A stretch of DNA of 64,000 bases from Candidatus Thalassospirochaeta sargassi (GTDB taxonomy: Bacteria; Spirochaetota; Spirochaetia; UBA9216): the NCBI GenBank assembly GCA_028532855.1, contig JAQQAL010000024.1, positions 1 to 64,000 on the forward strand, in the 5' to 3' direction. Every line of letters starts with the position of its first letter. The stretch's first letter is position 1. This document shows, piece after piece, positions 35,798 through 45,406 of this stretch. Position numbers and translations under genes: made by a program. The notes under the pieces are model-generated. The model saw nothing but the letters and a program-made list of their open reading frames with translations. It searched no databases and was not told the origin of the DNA.

Positions 35798-37348
35798 ATG
35801 GCGGATTACGTTGTTGTGCAATTGGAGCTTGTCTCTGCGGAAGAAGCTTTGCATCTGCTGAAAAAAGCCGGCTCTTCCCTTTCGGATACGGGGATTTATC
35901 AATGGGATGAAGTCTATTCAGATATTGAAAAAGGAAACGCCTTCGGTTGTTTTATCGATGACCAGCTTACGGCCTATGTATGTCTTAATCAGGTTAATGA
36001 TGAACAGTATGCTGAAGTGGAATTTCAAAATCCGGCTGCGTCGGCTCTCACCATCCACCGCCTTGCAGTTCTGCCAGAATATCAGGGGCGTGGAATTGCA
36101 TCGGCGATAATCAGTTTTGCAGAGACCTATGCAGCAAAGAATAATTACAGGAGTATAAGGCTTGATGCATTCAGCCGGAATCCGGGGGCATTGCGGCTAT
36201 ATGAAGACCGGGGTTATATACAACGCGGCATAGTAAGTTTGCGTGGCGGCCTGTTTCATCTATTTGAGAAACAGCTTCCGGGGATTGAATTCCGGGCTAT
36301 GCGGCCGGAAGACTCAGGTGAAACTAAGAACCTCGCACGCAAATCTTTCCCGTTTTTTTATCGGCTGTTTATCAGGAACTTCAATAATGGTGAAGTGGCG
36401 GTTGAAAACGGAAAAATTATTGGAGCCGCAGTCTGGCACCGTTTTAACGCAGGCGGTAAGATCTTCGGATTCCTGGATTTCGGTTTTACCGACAGTGGAC
36501 ACCGCGGCAGGGGGATAGGCCGGAACGCCTATAGGCTTGCACTTGAGAGAATGGAGGCAAAGCATTCAGAATACCTTGGTGCCCTTGTTCTATGTGACAA
36601 TACAGCATCCTGGAAGCTCCTTGAAGACTGCGGCTGTAGACGGGTGGGATATATCGAGACAGCTCGTGAGTTCGGGATTGCAGGGGCGTTAAAAATCTGG
36701 TTCAATTCAGCTTATGCGTTTGCGCCCGGCGCAGATCTCTGGATTAAGGGCATGAAGAAGATGAAACGCAGGGAAGCTTCGATAGCTGAAACTGTCCGGA
36801 ACATTGCGGTTTTTATCATTCTTAACGCTGTGATTGCTCTTGTTCAGGGGCTGTATTTAAGCGGCCGACCCGATTTCGAGACAGCAGGTCTTGTCGCCGC
36901 ATTCTGTGCGCTGAAGCTTCTGAGCTCCGGGACTTTCATAATAGGCAGCGGGATGCGGTTTAGATTCCACTTCTGGAAGAGCGGAATGCTGCTCCCGTTA
37001 ATTATATTCTTCGGTGGCGGTATCTATCCTCTTGGGGGCGGGTATTATCCCGCGGCGGAACGATGGAACTATCATGAAAACAGACTGCGGTTGGGCCTTA
37101 TAGGTTTAGGCGGCTGGATGGCTTCAATCCTTGCAGGTGCAGCCTGGCTTGCTGCAGCTTATTACCTGCCGGATTCAATAACTCTGCCGTCACATTTTCC
37201 CAAATGGATATTTATCAGTCTTATTTTTAATTGCTGCCCATTTGTGATGGAGTCCTGGCCGGGGGCTCGTGTAGTGAAATGGAACCGAAAGGTTTTTGCA
37301 GTTCTGTTCTTAATAAGCTTATTATTAATAGTTCTCTTTATACTGTGA
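35798..37348 (+). CDS. double GNAT acetyltransferase fused to a membrane domain
   Basis: A 516-residue protein. The first GNAT domain (about 1-150) shows LAVLPEYQGRGIASAIISFA and the acetyl-CoA-binding loop. The second (about 160-300) shows FTDSGHRGRGIGRNAYRLAL. Residues about 325-516 are hydrophobic with five or more membrane segments, including FFGGGIYPLGGGYYP and ENRLRLGLIGLGGWMASILA. That part resembles the core of small site-2-protease-like membrane proteins, but no HExxH is present. The substrate is unknown. It follows the regulator by six bases and so belongs to the HD-GYP operon. Confidence 0.72.
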   Translation: MADYVVVQLELVSAEEALHLLKKAGSSLSDTGIYQWDEVYSDIEKGNAFGCFIDDQLTAYVCLNQVNDEQYAEVEFQNPAASALTIHRLAVLPEYQGRGIASAIISFAETYAAKNNYRSIRLDAFSRNPGALRLYEDRGYIQRGIVSLRGGLFHLFEKQLPGIEFRAMRPEDSGETKNLARKSFPFFYRLFIRNFNNGEVAVENGKIIGAAVWHRFNAGGKIFGFLDFGFTDSGHRGRGIGRNAYRLALERMEAKHSEYLGALVLCDNTASWKLLEDCGCRRVGYIETAREFGIAGALKIWFNSAYAFAPGADLWIKGMKKMKRREASIAETVRNIAVFIILNAVIALVQGLYLSGRPDFETAGLVAAFCALKLLSSGTFIIGSGMRFRFHFWKSGMLLPLIIFFGGGIYPLGGGYYPAAERWNYHENRLRLGLIGLGGWMASILAGAAWLAAAYYLPDSITLPSHFPKWIFISLIFNCCPFVMESWPGARVVKWNRKVFAVLFLISLLLIVLFIL

Positions 37349-37416
37349 AACGCTGGAATCAACGGAGACTAAAAAGTGAACTGAAACGAACTGATCAGGA
37401 AGAAAAGATTGAAAAG

Positions 37417-37425
37417 TGATATAAT
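37417..37425 (+). promoter_or_regulatory. extended -10 promoter of the C39-like gene, predicted leaderless
   Basis: TGATATAAT is an extended -10 box (TG-N-TATAAT) ending seven bases before a GTG start at 37433. No Shine-Dalgarno sequence precedes that start. Nearly the same string precedes the gene at 39135. Confidence 0.5.
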
Positions 37426-37432
37426 AAGCACC

Positions 37433-38098
37433 GTGAAAAAAATAGTTTTTGTGTTTACTGCCACCACAGCCCTACTGCTGCTTACATCAGCAGGCCAGCT
37501 TGACAGTGTTGAACTTGATGTCCCTGCTTATATTCAGGGAAAGGACTCCTCATGGGCTGATGACCTGCTCGGAAGTAATTCTGAGGTAACCATCAGAACC
37601 CATGGATGTGCACTGACCAGTATATCGATGGTATATTCCTATCATACTGGCAAAAAGTTAACCCCGCCGAAAATGAACGACTGGCTTAATAAAAACGGAG
37701 GTTTTCAGGATGCCTGGCAGAATGGAAAATATCTGGGGCGCATAATGATGAACTGGCCGGTCCTGACTGAATACGGGGAGGGCTGGGTATACACTCGATT
37801 CGATTGGAAGGCTCGACCGGCGGATTTATTGCTGATAAAGTACTACCTTGATATGGGAGTGCCGGTTATTACAGAGGTAACATATAAATCAGCGCCGCAT
37901 TACGTTGTTTTGACGGGCTATGATGAAACAGGATTCAGGATGAATGATCCGGAATTTCCGGAAGAGCACAGCTTCATCGCAAAGTATAACATCTCTGATA
38001 GCTGGGGTTCCGGTCCTGCCAGGAATATTAATGGCATCAGGGTGCTTTATCCGGAGAACTTGATTGAAAATAGAATTACAATGTTTAATAATGACTAA
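37433..38098 (+). CDS. secreted C39-like cysteine peptidase
   Basis: A 221-residue exported protein. From GTG 37433 it begins with a clean signal peptide (MKKIVFVFTATTALLLLTSA). An in-frame TTG at 37409 with AGGAAG upstream is the alternative and would add eight residues. The peptidase_C39_2 layout is visible: catalytic Cys in THGCALTSISMVYSYH, His in APHYVVLTGYD, and Asp in RMNDPEF. It probably cleaves peptides outside the cytoplasm, but the substrate is unknown. Confidence 0.78.
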   Translation: MKKIVFVFTATTALLLLTSAGQLDSVELDVPAYIQGKDSSWADDLLGSNSEVTIRTHGCALTSISMVYSYHTGKKLTPPKMNDWLNKNGGFQDAWQNGKYLGRIMMNWPVLTEYGEGWVYTRFDWKARPADLLLIKYYLDMGVPVITEVTYKSAPHYVVLTGYDETGFRMNDPEFPEEHSFIAKYNISDSWGSGPARNINGIRVLYPENLIENRITMFNND

Positions 38099-38192
38099 AT
38101 ACAAAGAATCAAATTACATCTTAACCTTGAAGAAATAATCTTGTTCTGATATACAGAAACAAGGATATTAATCTGATACTCAGGAGTACTTA

Positions 38193-39050
38193 ATGAAGAA
38201 CGAAAAGGCAATTCTACTGATATCCTGCCTGGATAAGGGCGGTATAGTAGCTGAAATATCGCATTTCATTTCAACATATAACGGTAATATTATTCACTCA
38301 GATCAGCATAATGACGACGCCTCTAATACTTTTTTTATGAGAATAGAATGGAATTTGAGCGGATTTACAATTCCCAAGGATAAAATATCACAGGCTTTTG
38401 AGGCCATTGCCATTAAATTTGATATGAAATGGGAACTCAAGTTTTCTTCCGAGCGGACAAAAATGGCAATTTTTGTATCAAAATATGATCATTGTCTTTA
38501 CGAGCTGCTGCTACGTAATCGGGCCGGTGAGCTTGATGCCGATATTGTCCAGATTATCAGCAACCATGAGGATGCACGTCCAATCGCTGATTATTTTGGT
38601 GTGCCGTATGAGGTTTTTAAAATAACGAAAGATACCAAGCTGGATCAGGAACAAAAGGAAATTGAGCTGCTTGAATCACGCGAAACGGACCTGGTTGTTC
38701 TTGCCCGTTATATGCAGGTTTTAAGTCCTGAATTCGAAGCCCGGTTTAGAAACAGGATAATAAACATCCATCATTCATTTCTTCCGGCATTCATCGGCGC
38801 TAAGCCCTATCATCAGGCATATACGCGCGGGGTAAAAATTATTGGAGCCACTTGTCATTATGTTACTCAAGAGCTTGATCAGGGCCCTATAATTGAGCAG
38901 GACGTAACCAGAATCAGCCATCGGGATACTGTTGAGGACCTGGTTGCCAAGGGGAAAAATCTTGAGAAGCTTGTGCTGACTCAGGGCGTGAAACTTCATC
39001 TTGAGCATAAAGTTCATGTGTATGGAAACAAGACCGTAGTATTTGATTAG
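38193..39050 (+). CDS. purU: formyltetrahydrofolate deformylase
   Basis: A 285-residue cytosolic enzyme that hydrolyses 10-formyl-THF to formate and THF. An N-terminal ACT domain (LLISCLDKGGIVAEISHFIS) precedes the formyl transferase fold with its catalytic signature INIHHSFLPAFIGAKPYHQA and the Asp in HYVTQELDQGPIIEQD. Length is normal. GGAG precedes the ATG. Confidence 0.95.
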   Translation: MKNEKAILLISCLDKGGIVAEISHFISTYNGNIIHSDQHNDDASNTFFMRIEWNLSGFTIPKDKISQAFEAIAIKFDMKWELKFSSERTKMAIFVSKYDHCLYELLLRNRAGELDADIVQIISNHEDARPIADYFGVPYEVFKITKDTKLDQEQKEIELLESRETDLVVLARYMQVLSPEFEARFRNRIINIHHSFLPAFIGAKPYHQAYTRGVKIIGATCHYVTQELDQGPIIEQDVTRISHRDTVEDLVAKGKNLEKLVLTQGVKLHLEHKVHVYGNKTVVFD

Positions 39051-39120
39051 TACTAATGTGAACCCCGGATTGTTTCATCTATTCCGGCAGGCCTGGAATG
39101 ATGAACATATTTTATATGCG

Positions 39121-39129
39121 TGATATAAT
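39121..39129 (+). promoter_or_regulatory. extended -10 promoter, predicted leaderless
   Basis: TGATATAAT (extended -10) ends five bases before the ATG at 39135. There is no Shine-Dalgarno sequence and only a weak -35 (ATGAAC). Confidence 0.55.
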
Positions 39130-39134
39130 AACGC

Positions 39135-39881
39135 ATGCATGTAAATGATGAAAAACATCTGACTTTTGTCTATAAAACAATCAAAGAAAAAATCGCATAC
39201 AGGAACAGCCTTGAAACTTGTCCGTTCTGCAACCGTGAAGAACTTGAAGATATTATCGAGATAGACGGTCCCTTAATACTGCTGAAGAATAAATTTCCGT
39301 CCTTAGCCGATACCTGTCAGTTGGTTCTGGTTGAAACTGAAAATTGTTCTGAGAGTATCTTAACCTACAGCAATGAGCATCTTAGAAAGCTGATTAAATT
39401 TGGAATTGATCACTGGCTTGAGATGGAACATTCCGGAGATTATAAATCTGTTGTGTTTTTTAAAAATCATGGTCCATTATCCGGAGGAAGTATGGACCAT
39501 TCACATATGCAGATAGTCGGCATGAAGAATATTGATTATAAAGAAAATATAAGAGATGAAATATTTGAAGGCATTGAGATACATAAAGAGGGAGCATCTC
39601 TAATAAATATTTCAACAAAACCCAACGCCTGTTCAACCGAGATTAACATAATTACGAGACCGCGAGACGATAACTATATAGCAGATCATCTCCAGATTCT
39701 GGTTAATTACATTATGAAACAATCCAGCAGCTACAACCTGTTTTTTTATAGCTGGAATAACTCCATCATCTGTAAAATAGTTGCCAGGTGGGTAACCTCG
39801 CCGTTTATTATCGGTTACTCTATTCCGCATGACTCAAACCGTATTCAAAAAACAGCAGAAGATTTGCGAGCTTTATTTTGA
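39135..39881 (+). CDS. GalT/HIT-fold protein (DUF4931-like)
   Basis: A 248-residue protein with a zinc-type CPFC near residue 34 and a histidine-triad-like active motif MDHSHMQIVG (HxHxQ), as in galactose-1-phosphate uridylyltransferase relatives. It is shorter than GalT and matches the pattern of DUF4931 proteins. A nucleotidyl transfer or hydrolysis reaction is likely, but the substrate is unknown. It stands alone between purU and the CGGC protein. Confidence 0.78.
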   Translation: MHVNDEKHLTFVYKTIKEKIAYRNSLETCPFCNREELEDIIEIDGPLILLKNKFPSLADTCQLVLVETENCSESILTYSNEHLRKLIKFGIDHWLEMEHSGDYKSVVFFKNHGPLSGGSMDHSHMQIVGMKNIDYKENIRDEIFEGIEIHKEGASLINISTKPNACSTEINIITRPRDDNYIADHLQILVNYIMKQSSSYNLFFYSWNNSIICKIVARWVTSPFIIGYSIPHDSNRIQKTAEDLRALF

Positions 39882-39983
39882 TAATTATAAAATACCACAT
39901 GCAGCCGCCGGCAAACATGATGTTATCAAACGCTCACGGCAGCCTGTATATATTTATGACTCAATTCAAACGGAGAAAAAAAT

Positions 39984-40421
39984 ATGAAAAAAATTGGAAT
40001 TGTTATCTGCGATCGATATCACAACTGTGCAGGTGGAAAATGTCTTAAATCTCTACGCAACAGGGAAGGAGCCTTTGAACTTTATAAAAATGAAGAAATT
40101 GAATTGGTTGGGTACACAACCTGCGGCGGGTGCCCTGGCGGCAACATTGAATATGCGCCTGCCGAGATGAAGAAAAACGGTGCAGAGATTATACATCTGG
40201 CAACCGGACTTGTTGTAGGTTATCCGCCATGTTCCCGAATTAAGGCCTTTTGTGAATTTATACCGGAAAAATACGGAATCGATGTAGTTGTTGGTACCCA
40301 TCCCATACCGCAGAATTATTTCATTACCCATTCGGAACTCGGGACATGGGATTCTGATATCTGGCAGGAACGAATTAAGCACGTCATTAATGATGAAAAA
40401 ACTCGATTAGCATACGACTGA
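39984..40421 (+). CDS. CGGC-domain protein
   Basis: A 145-residue protein with the family's eponymous motif in GYTTCGGCPGGNIEYAP, plus an N-terminal CDRYHNCAGGKCLKSL and a third Cys in GYPPCSRIKAFCEF. CGGC proteins are common in strict anaerobes and are presumed to bind metal. The function is not established. GGAG lies nine bases before the ATG. Confidence 0.88.
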   Translation: MKKIGIVICDRYHNCAGGKCLKSLRNREGAFELYKNEEIELVGYTTCGGCPGGNIEYAPAEMKKNGAEIIHLATGLVVGYPPCSRIKAFCEFIPEKYGIDVVVGTHPIPQNYFITHSELGTWDSDIWQERIKHVINDEKTRLAYD

Positions 40422-40543
40422 GCAATAGGAAGAGGGTGTTTCTCCTTCTCGACGGCCTGATAAATAAAAAATAATTCTAACATGGACATCCCTTGTCCAC
40501 CAATCCCCATCATAATAATCTATCAAATTATGAAGGACAGGTT

Positions 40544-40750
40544 ATGGACGTCTTAACAATTTTGCAGAGAATTATCGAAGTTTTTGGAACAGAGAAAGCG
40601 GGAATTGTCATTACATCAATTTCACATTTTATGTTGCTTATTGCCCTGGTTTACACTGTTATCCATCTCATAAAGATGATGTTTGAACATGAAGAAAAAG
40701 GAACAGGTTTTGAAGAACCAGTTATAGAAGCTGAAAAATTAATCAGTTGA
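40544..40750 (+). CDS. 68-residue single-span membrane protein
   Basis: The ATG at 40544 has AAGGACAGG upstream and is preferred to a TTG at 40493. One hydrophobic segment (GIVITSISHFMLLIALVYTV) is followed by a charged tail. It has its own strong terminator. No family is recognised. Confidence 0.6.
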   Translation: MDVLTILQRIIEVFGTEKAGIVITSISHFMLLIALVYTVIHLIKMMFEHEEKGTGFEEPVIEAEKLIS

Positions 40751-40757
40751 ATTACCT

Positions 40758-40816
40758 GTATCCTCATCCGGGCCCCCTCCAAGAAATTGCTCAACCCGGA
40801 TGGGGATACTTTTTAG
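40758..40816 (+). terminator. long-stem terminator
   Basis: GTATCCTCATCCGGG pairs with CCCGGATGGGGATAC over 15 positions (one G-U), with a 22-base loop, followed by five T. Confidence 0.85.
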
Positions 40817-40877
40817 AAAAATAAATCTGTTGTAATGATCATCTGCTGAGTTTAGTATATAGCCTAAGGGGTATTTA

Positions 40878-41846
40878 ATGAAAAAAAGTCAGCTATCACG
40901 CATCTTCTTTATACATGAACAGCTGAAAGCCGGCGGCTATCCGAGTTCGGTGAAGCTTGCGGAACTATGGGAAGGTGTCAGCAGCAAGACCGTTAGACGC
41001 GATATTGAGTATCTTCGCGACATGATGAATGCACCGATTGAATATGATGCTTCACGCCGTGGTTATTATTACACCGAGCCTTCATACGACATTCCTTCGT
41101 TCATGCTTACTGAAGGAGAACTTTTTTCGCTGGCAATTGGCGAGGTTGTTCTTGCCGACTATCAAAACTCACCCTTTTTCCCTCAACTAAAACAGATTTT
41201 CGATCGCATTAAAGTCAATCTGTCTGAGAATATAAATCTTGATTCTCTTGATATAAAGGATATGATAAGTGCTGTCCACTATCCGCAGGTAAAAATAGAT
41301 CCGGATATTTTTGCTCCGGTTTCCAGTGCGGTTTCATCAGCAAGGATAATCCGGGTTCAATACCAGGTTCCACGGTATTCAGATACGAGGGCTATGACAA
41401 TTGAACCATACAAGATTGTAGCCCATCGCGGAAACTGGTATTTGATTGGTAATCATATCGAAGCTGAAAAGATTAAGGTGTGGGCGATTAACAGAATTAA
41501 GCAGATCAATTTAAATGAGGAAACTTTTAAGATTCCAGCAGATTTTGATCTGGAAGATTATATCGATACCAGCCTGGGGATTTTTATTTCCACCAAACGC
41601 TATGAGGTCTCCCTGAAGTTCTCTTCTGCTGTTGCAGGTATTATTAAAGAAAGAAAATGGCACGATAATCAAAAGTTTACTGATCTTGAAGACGGAAGCC
41701 TGAGGCTTACCTACACAACAAATCAACTTGAAGAAACCCTGAATTGGGCGTTCTCCTGGGGAGAGAATGTTGTCATAGAAAAACCCGAAAAATTAGTTGC
41801 CGAGGCAAAAGAGAAAATCAGAAGGATGATGGAGCTGTATGGTTAA
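40878..41846 (+). CDS. WYL-domain transcriptional regulator
   Basis: A 322-residue protein with an N-terminal HTH (KLAELWEGVSSKTVRRDIEY) and a WYL domain (TIEPYKIVAHRGNWYLIGNH, KVWAINRIKQINL). WYL regulators respond to nucleic-acid or nucleotide ligands and often control stress or defence genes. No defence genes are adjacent here. AAGGGG precedes the ATG. Confidence 0.9.
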   Translation: MKKSQLSRIFFIHEQLKAGGYPSSVKLAELWEGVSSKTVRRDIEYLRDMMNAPIEYDASRRGYYYTEPSYDIPSFMLTEGELFSLAIGEVVLADYQNSPFFPQLKQIFDRIKVNLSENINLDSLDIKDMISAVHYPQVKIDPDIFAPVSSAVSSARIIRVQYQVPRYSDTRAMTIEPYKIVAHRGNWYLIGNHIEAEKIKVWAINRIKQINLNEETFKIPADFDLEDYIDTSLGIFISTKRYEVSLKFSSAVAGIIKERKWHDNQKFTDLEDGSLRLTYTTNQLEETLNWAFSWGENVVIEKPEKLVAEAKEKIRRMMELYG

Positions 41847-41997
41847 GTTTTAGATCTGGCTAACTGATGTAAAAAGTTTTTAGAAATAGAGCTACAGGGA
41901 GGCCTGGAACCATTATGCCTAAAAATTCAATGAAGCAAATGAGTGTTACTGCAAGTTTCTGAGCTGAATAAACAGGCTTCGACAAACTGGTTTGAAA

Positions 41998-42052
41998 TAC
42001 CCCTACATGAAGAAGAAAAAAACTTGCCTATATCCCTATGTAGGGGTATATT
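41998..42052 (+). promoter_or_regulatory. marR promoter with inverted-repeat operator, predicted leaderless
   Basis: TTGCCT (42024-42029), 17-base spacer, TATATT (42047-42052). The ATG is six bases further on at 42059. A 12-base arm ATACCCCTACAT (41998-42009) is matched by ATGTAGGGGTAT (42038-42049), which overlaps the -10 box, and CCCTATGTAGGG (42034-42045) is itself an inverted repeat. These are good candidates for an autoregulatory MarR site. Confidence 0.65.
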
Positions 42053-42058
42053 CTATTT

Positions 42059-42508
42059 ATGAATAGTGCTTTTGAGGAAGAGACAGTAGTTAATCTTAAG
42101 CTGATGACCATCTTTGCCCGTTTGGGGAAGTCCATCAGCAATAAGGTAGTTCCTGACATTAAAAAATATGGTTTGACACCCAATCAATTTGGGGTGCTCG
42201 AAGCCTTATACAATAAGGGTCCTCTGACTGTTAATGAGATCATTGTAAAGACACTTTCCTCCAGCGGGAATATAGACCTTGTAATTAAAAACCTGGAGAA
42301 AATGAATCTTGTAATGAAAAGGGTTTCTGCTGAGGATAAAAGATGCCGGAAAGTAGAGCTAACTGAGAAGGGGTGGGAACTGATTTCGACTGTGTTTCCA
42401 GAACATGTGCTCTGTGTTGACAATATGTTCAGTAGAATGGGCCTTTCTGAAAAGAAAGAATTATCAAAGCTCATGAAAAATTTGAGCAAAAGTATAGGAG
42501 AATTATAA
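42059..42508 (+). CDS. MarR-family transcriptional regulator
   Basis: A 149-residue winged-HTH regulator (GVLEALYNKGPLTVNEIIVK is the start of the HTH, VMKRVSAEDKRCRKVELTE the wing). It is followed immediately by an FAD oxidoreductase gene. It probably represses both genes through the inverted repeat over its promoter and releases them on an oxidant, quinone or similar ligand. The ligand is inferred only. Confidence 0.9.
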   Translation: MNSAFEEETVVNLKLMTIFARLGKSISNKVVPDIKKYGLTPNQFGVLEALYNKGPLTVNEIIVKTLSSSGNIDLVIKNLEKMNLVMKRVSAEDKRCRKVELTEKGWELISTVFPEHVLCVDNMFSRMGLSEKKELSKLMKNLSKSIGEL

Positions 42509-43555
42509 ATGAAGAGAGTAGTAATTATAGGCGGCGGTGTAGCTGGAAAGAAACTGGCTGAAAGTCTTTATAAAAATAAAACGGCGGAAGTGTTTCTTGT
42601 TGAACCGAAAGAATATTTTGAGGTTCCTTATGCTATGCTTAGGGCATTAGTTGAACCGGAAGAGTTCTCTCCCACAATTAGGGAAAAATATTCCAGCCTC
42701 ATCCCGGGGGTTAAGCACATAATGAAAAAAGCGGTTGGGATAGAAGCTGATAAAATATTGCTTGATGATAGTACAGAACTTGAATACGACTATCTAGTAA
42801 TCGCCTCAGGCTCAAGCTTCATAAACTGGCCATATCTCAAAAGCAATGAAACAAAAATAGATTCACGTCAGGCAGAAGTTGAAAATGACGGTGCTAAATT
42901 AGAGAAAGCAGGATCTATCCTGATTATCGGAGGAGGACCTGTCGGGGTAGAACTTGCGGGCGAGATAGCCTACAAGTGGAGTGATAAGAAAGTGACTATC
43001 ATAAACAGCGGATCCCGAATACTTAGCGGTTTGAGTGAGAAAATGACAGTCCGCACTGAAAAGCTTCTGAAGGATATGGGTGTAGAGATTTTCAACAGTA
43101 CCCGTTTAAAAGAGAATGGAGACGGTACCTGGATTGATGAAAACTCAAAAGTATTTACAGCTGATGTAGTTTATCCGGCTGTAGGGATGAGCCTTAATAC
43201 CGCCTGGCTGGAAGGTTCAAATATAGAGAGGACCGAAAAAGGTGCAGTAAAGGTTGAAGCAGATCTGAGAGTTAAGGGAGCAGATAACATTTTTGCAATT
43301 GGAGATGTAAATGATGTTCCTGAAATTAAACTTGGTGCACTGGCCGGAATTCAGGCTGATTTTACTGCTGAAAATATCAAGAGGCTGGTTAATAACCCGG
43401 AGGCTGTATTGAAAGCATATAAACCGGCCAAGCCGATGAGCTTTATTCCTGTAGGGAAAAAAGCCGGGGCAGTCCAGCTTCCCTTCGGCCATCCCCATTT
43501 TATGATCTCAATGAAGCAGAAGGATTTGTTTGTATCCAAGTCTTTGAATAGATAG
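42509..43555 (+). CDS. FAD-dependent NAD(P)H oxidoreductase
   Basis: A 348-residue flavoprotein of the AIF/FSP1/Ndh-like group. The FAD-binding motif is VIIGGGVAGKKLAESL and the NAD-binding motif ILIIGGGPVGVELAGEIA. The C-terminal FAD motif reads ADNIFAIGDVNDVPE. No membrane helix is present. It begins at the base after the marR stop, with AGGAG inside the end of marR, so the two form one operon. It may reduce a quinone or other oxidant. Confidence 0.9.
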   Translation: MKRVVIIGGGVAGKKLAESLYKNKTAEVFLVEPKEYFEVPYAMLRALVEPEEFSPTIREKYSSLIPGVKHIMKKAVGIEADKILLDDSTELEYDYLVIASGSSFINWPYLKSNETKIDSRQAEVENDGAKLEKAGSILIIGGGPVGVELAGEIAYKWSDKKVTIINSGSRILSGLSEKMTVRTEKLLKDMGVEIFNSTRLKENGDGTWIDENSKVFTADVVYPAVGMSLNTAWLEGSNIERTEKGAVKVEADLRVKGADNIFAIGDVNDVPEIKLGALAGIQADFTAENIKRLVNNPEAVLKAYKPAKPMSFIPVGKKAGAVQLPFGHPHFMISMKQKDLFVSKSLNR

Positions 43556-43612
43556 AAAATGGCCAATAGAAGGCGACATGCAGCGGTGCAGCAACTTCGT
43601 CCCGCTATACAA

Positions 43613-43654
43613 ATAAAAAAAAGCCGCCACCGGAGAAAAAATCCCGGAGGCGGC
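43613..43654 (-). terminator. rho-independent terminator of hcp
   Basis: On the minus strand GCCGCCTCCGG, loop, CCGGTGGCGGC, then seven T. On the plus strand no T run follows, so it serves hcp. Confidence 0.85.
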
Positions 43655-43695
43655 AATTATCAGGTCGAATCCAATCAACGAAAGGATTATATTCT

Positions 43696-45339
43696 TTATG
43701 CACCCATGAACATCTTGATATCGTCTTCAACCTCGCCGATACCGGCAATACCGAAGTTGTCAATCAGAACCTTCGCTACTCCAGGGCTTAAGAAAGCCGG
43801 AAGAGTAGGTCCAAGGTGAATGTCTTTGACGCCCAGATAGAGAAGGGCAAGAAGGACAATAACAGCCTTCTGTTCGTACCATGCAATGTTGTATGAAATT
43901 GGCAGCTCGTTGATATCATTAAGCTCAAAAACCTCTTTCAGCTTCAGAGCAATCACAGCCAGCGAGTATGAGTCGTTGCACTGGCCCGCATCAAGCACGC
44001 GGGGAATTCCACCTATGTCGCCCAGCGGAAGTTTGTTGTACCGGTACTTAGCACAGCCCGCGGTCAGAATAACAGTATCCTGAGGCAGCTTTTCGGCGAA
44101 TTCAGTGTAGTAATCGCGACTCTTCATCCGGCCGTCACATCCGGCCATTACGAAAAATCTCTTGATAGCTCCGGACTTTACAGCATCAACAACCTTGTCC
44201 GCAAGGGCCATAACCTGGTTGTGCGCAAAACCGCCTACTATCTCACCTGTCTCAATCTCAACAGGAGGCTCACAGGTCTTCGCCATTTCTATAATTGCGC
44301 TGAAATCCTTCTTTCCTGCCTCGCCGCTAATATGCTTAACACCCTCAAATCCGGAAGCACCGGTTGTGAAAACCCTGTCCTTGTAGCTGTCTTTCGGTGG
44401 AGTTATACAGTTTGTAGTAAACAGAATTGGACCGTTGAAGGTTTGAAATTCCTTATCCTGCTTCCACCATGCGTTACCGTAGTTGCCTACAAAGTGGTCG
44501 TACTTTTTGAAAGCAGGGTAGTAGTTGGCTGGAAGCATTTCAGAGTGTGTGTAAACGTCCACTCCCGTTCCGGCAGTCTGCTCAAGCAGCTGTTCCATAT
44601 CCTTCAGGTCGTGACCACTGATAAGTATACCCGGATTTGAGCCTACACCGATATTGACGCTTGTAATCTCCGGGTTTCCGTATGTGCTTGTATTAGCCTC
44701 GTCAAGAAGAGCCATGGCATCAACACCGAACTTACCGCATTCAAGAACAAGCGCAACCAGATCGTCAGCACTCAGGCTATCGTCAACTGTTGCGGCTAGA
44801 GCCTTATACATGAAACTGAATACCTCGCTATTCTCATAACCCAGGTTTGCAGCATGTTCAGTGTATGCTGCAATACCCTTCAAGCCGTATGTGAGAAGTT
44901 CCCGCAGCGAGCGTACATCCTCATTCTCGGTTGCAAGTACACCGACCGTTGCACTCTTTATCTCAAACTCAGCTTCGGTTGCGGCAGACCAGACAGCGCA
45001 ATCCGGAAGTTCGCTGGGGAATTCAATACCGGCATGCTCAGCTGCAGCTTTGATCTGATCACGAAGTTTGAGCCCCTCTTCAACATCCTTTACAAAAACA
45101 GCCTTATCAAAGTTGGCGTTGGTAATAGTCCTGAAAAGACCGTTGTAGACAAAGCTGTTAGCAACATCAACATTGATGCCCAGCTTTTCAGCCTCTACCG
45201 CATAATATGAAATACCCTTAAGTACAAAAATCAAAAGGTCCTGCATTCTTGCTAGGTCATCCTTCTTTCCACAAACACCGACCCTGGTGCAACCCGTACC
45301 CTTGGCGGCTTCCTGACACTGAAAACAAAACATTGACAT
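43696..45339 (-). CDS. hcp: hybrid-cluster protein (hydroxylamine/NO reductase)
   Basis: A 547-residue cytosolic iron-sulfur enzyme. The N-terminal cluster motif is [19 protein letters not shown]. Hybrid-cluster ligands are visible in [41 protein letters not shown] and [10 protein letters not shown]. Hcp detoxifies NO and hydroxylamine in anaerobes. The CxxC spacing of the first motif is the short form found in strict anaerobes. AAGGAGA precedes the ATG, and a 14-base palindrome lies 67 bases upstream. No hcr partner is adjacent, so the ferredoxin or EFR1 proteins may donate electrons. Confidence 0.96.
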   Translation of the reverse strand: MSMFCFQCQEAAKGTGCTRVGVCGKKDDLARMQDLLIFVLKGISYYAVEAEKLGINVDVANSFVYNGLFRTITNANFDKAVFVKDVEEGLKLRDQIKAAAEHAGIEFPSELPDCAVWSAATEAEFEIKSATVGVLATENEDVRSLRELLTYGLKGIAAYTEHAANLGYENSEVFSFMYKALAATVDDSLSADDLVALVLECGKFGVDAMALLDEANTSTYGNPEITSVNIGVGSNPGILISGHDLKDMEQLLEQTAGTGVDVYTHSEMLPANYYPAFKKYDHFVGNYGNAWWKQDKEFQTFNGPILFTTNCITPPKDSYKDRVFTTGASGFEGVKHISGEAGKKDFSAIIEMAKTCEPPVEIETGEIVGGFAHNQVMALADKVVDAVKSGAIKRFFVMAGCDGRMKSRDYYTEFAEKLPQDTVILTAGCAKYRYNKLPLGDIGGIPRVLDAGQCNDSYSLAVIALKLKEVFELNDINELPISYNIAWYEQKAVIVLLALLYLGVKDIHLGPTLPAFLSPGVAKVLIDNFGIAGIGEVEDDIKMFMGA

Positions 45340-45406
45340 AAAAGATCTCCTTAAAGTTTATAACCAATTTATGCCCTCAGAGTAATGAAGTACGCAGAAT
45401 AGATCG

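Noticed and set aside
37409-37432. TTG start for the C39-like peptidase
   Set aside because: It has AGGAAG upstream, but the GTG at 37433 gives a cleaner signal peptide and sits at the leaderless distance from an extended -10 box. The choice remains open.
41914-41961. Mini-frame MPKNSMKQMSVTASF behind an AGGGAGG
   Set aside because: Only 15 codons, with poor spacing to the ribosome-binding site and no known counterpart. It could be a remnant, but nothing supports it.
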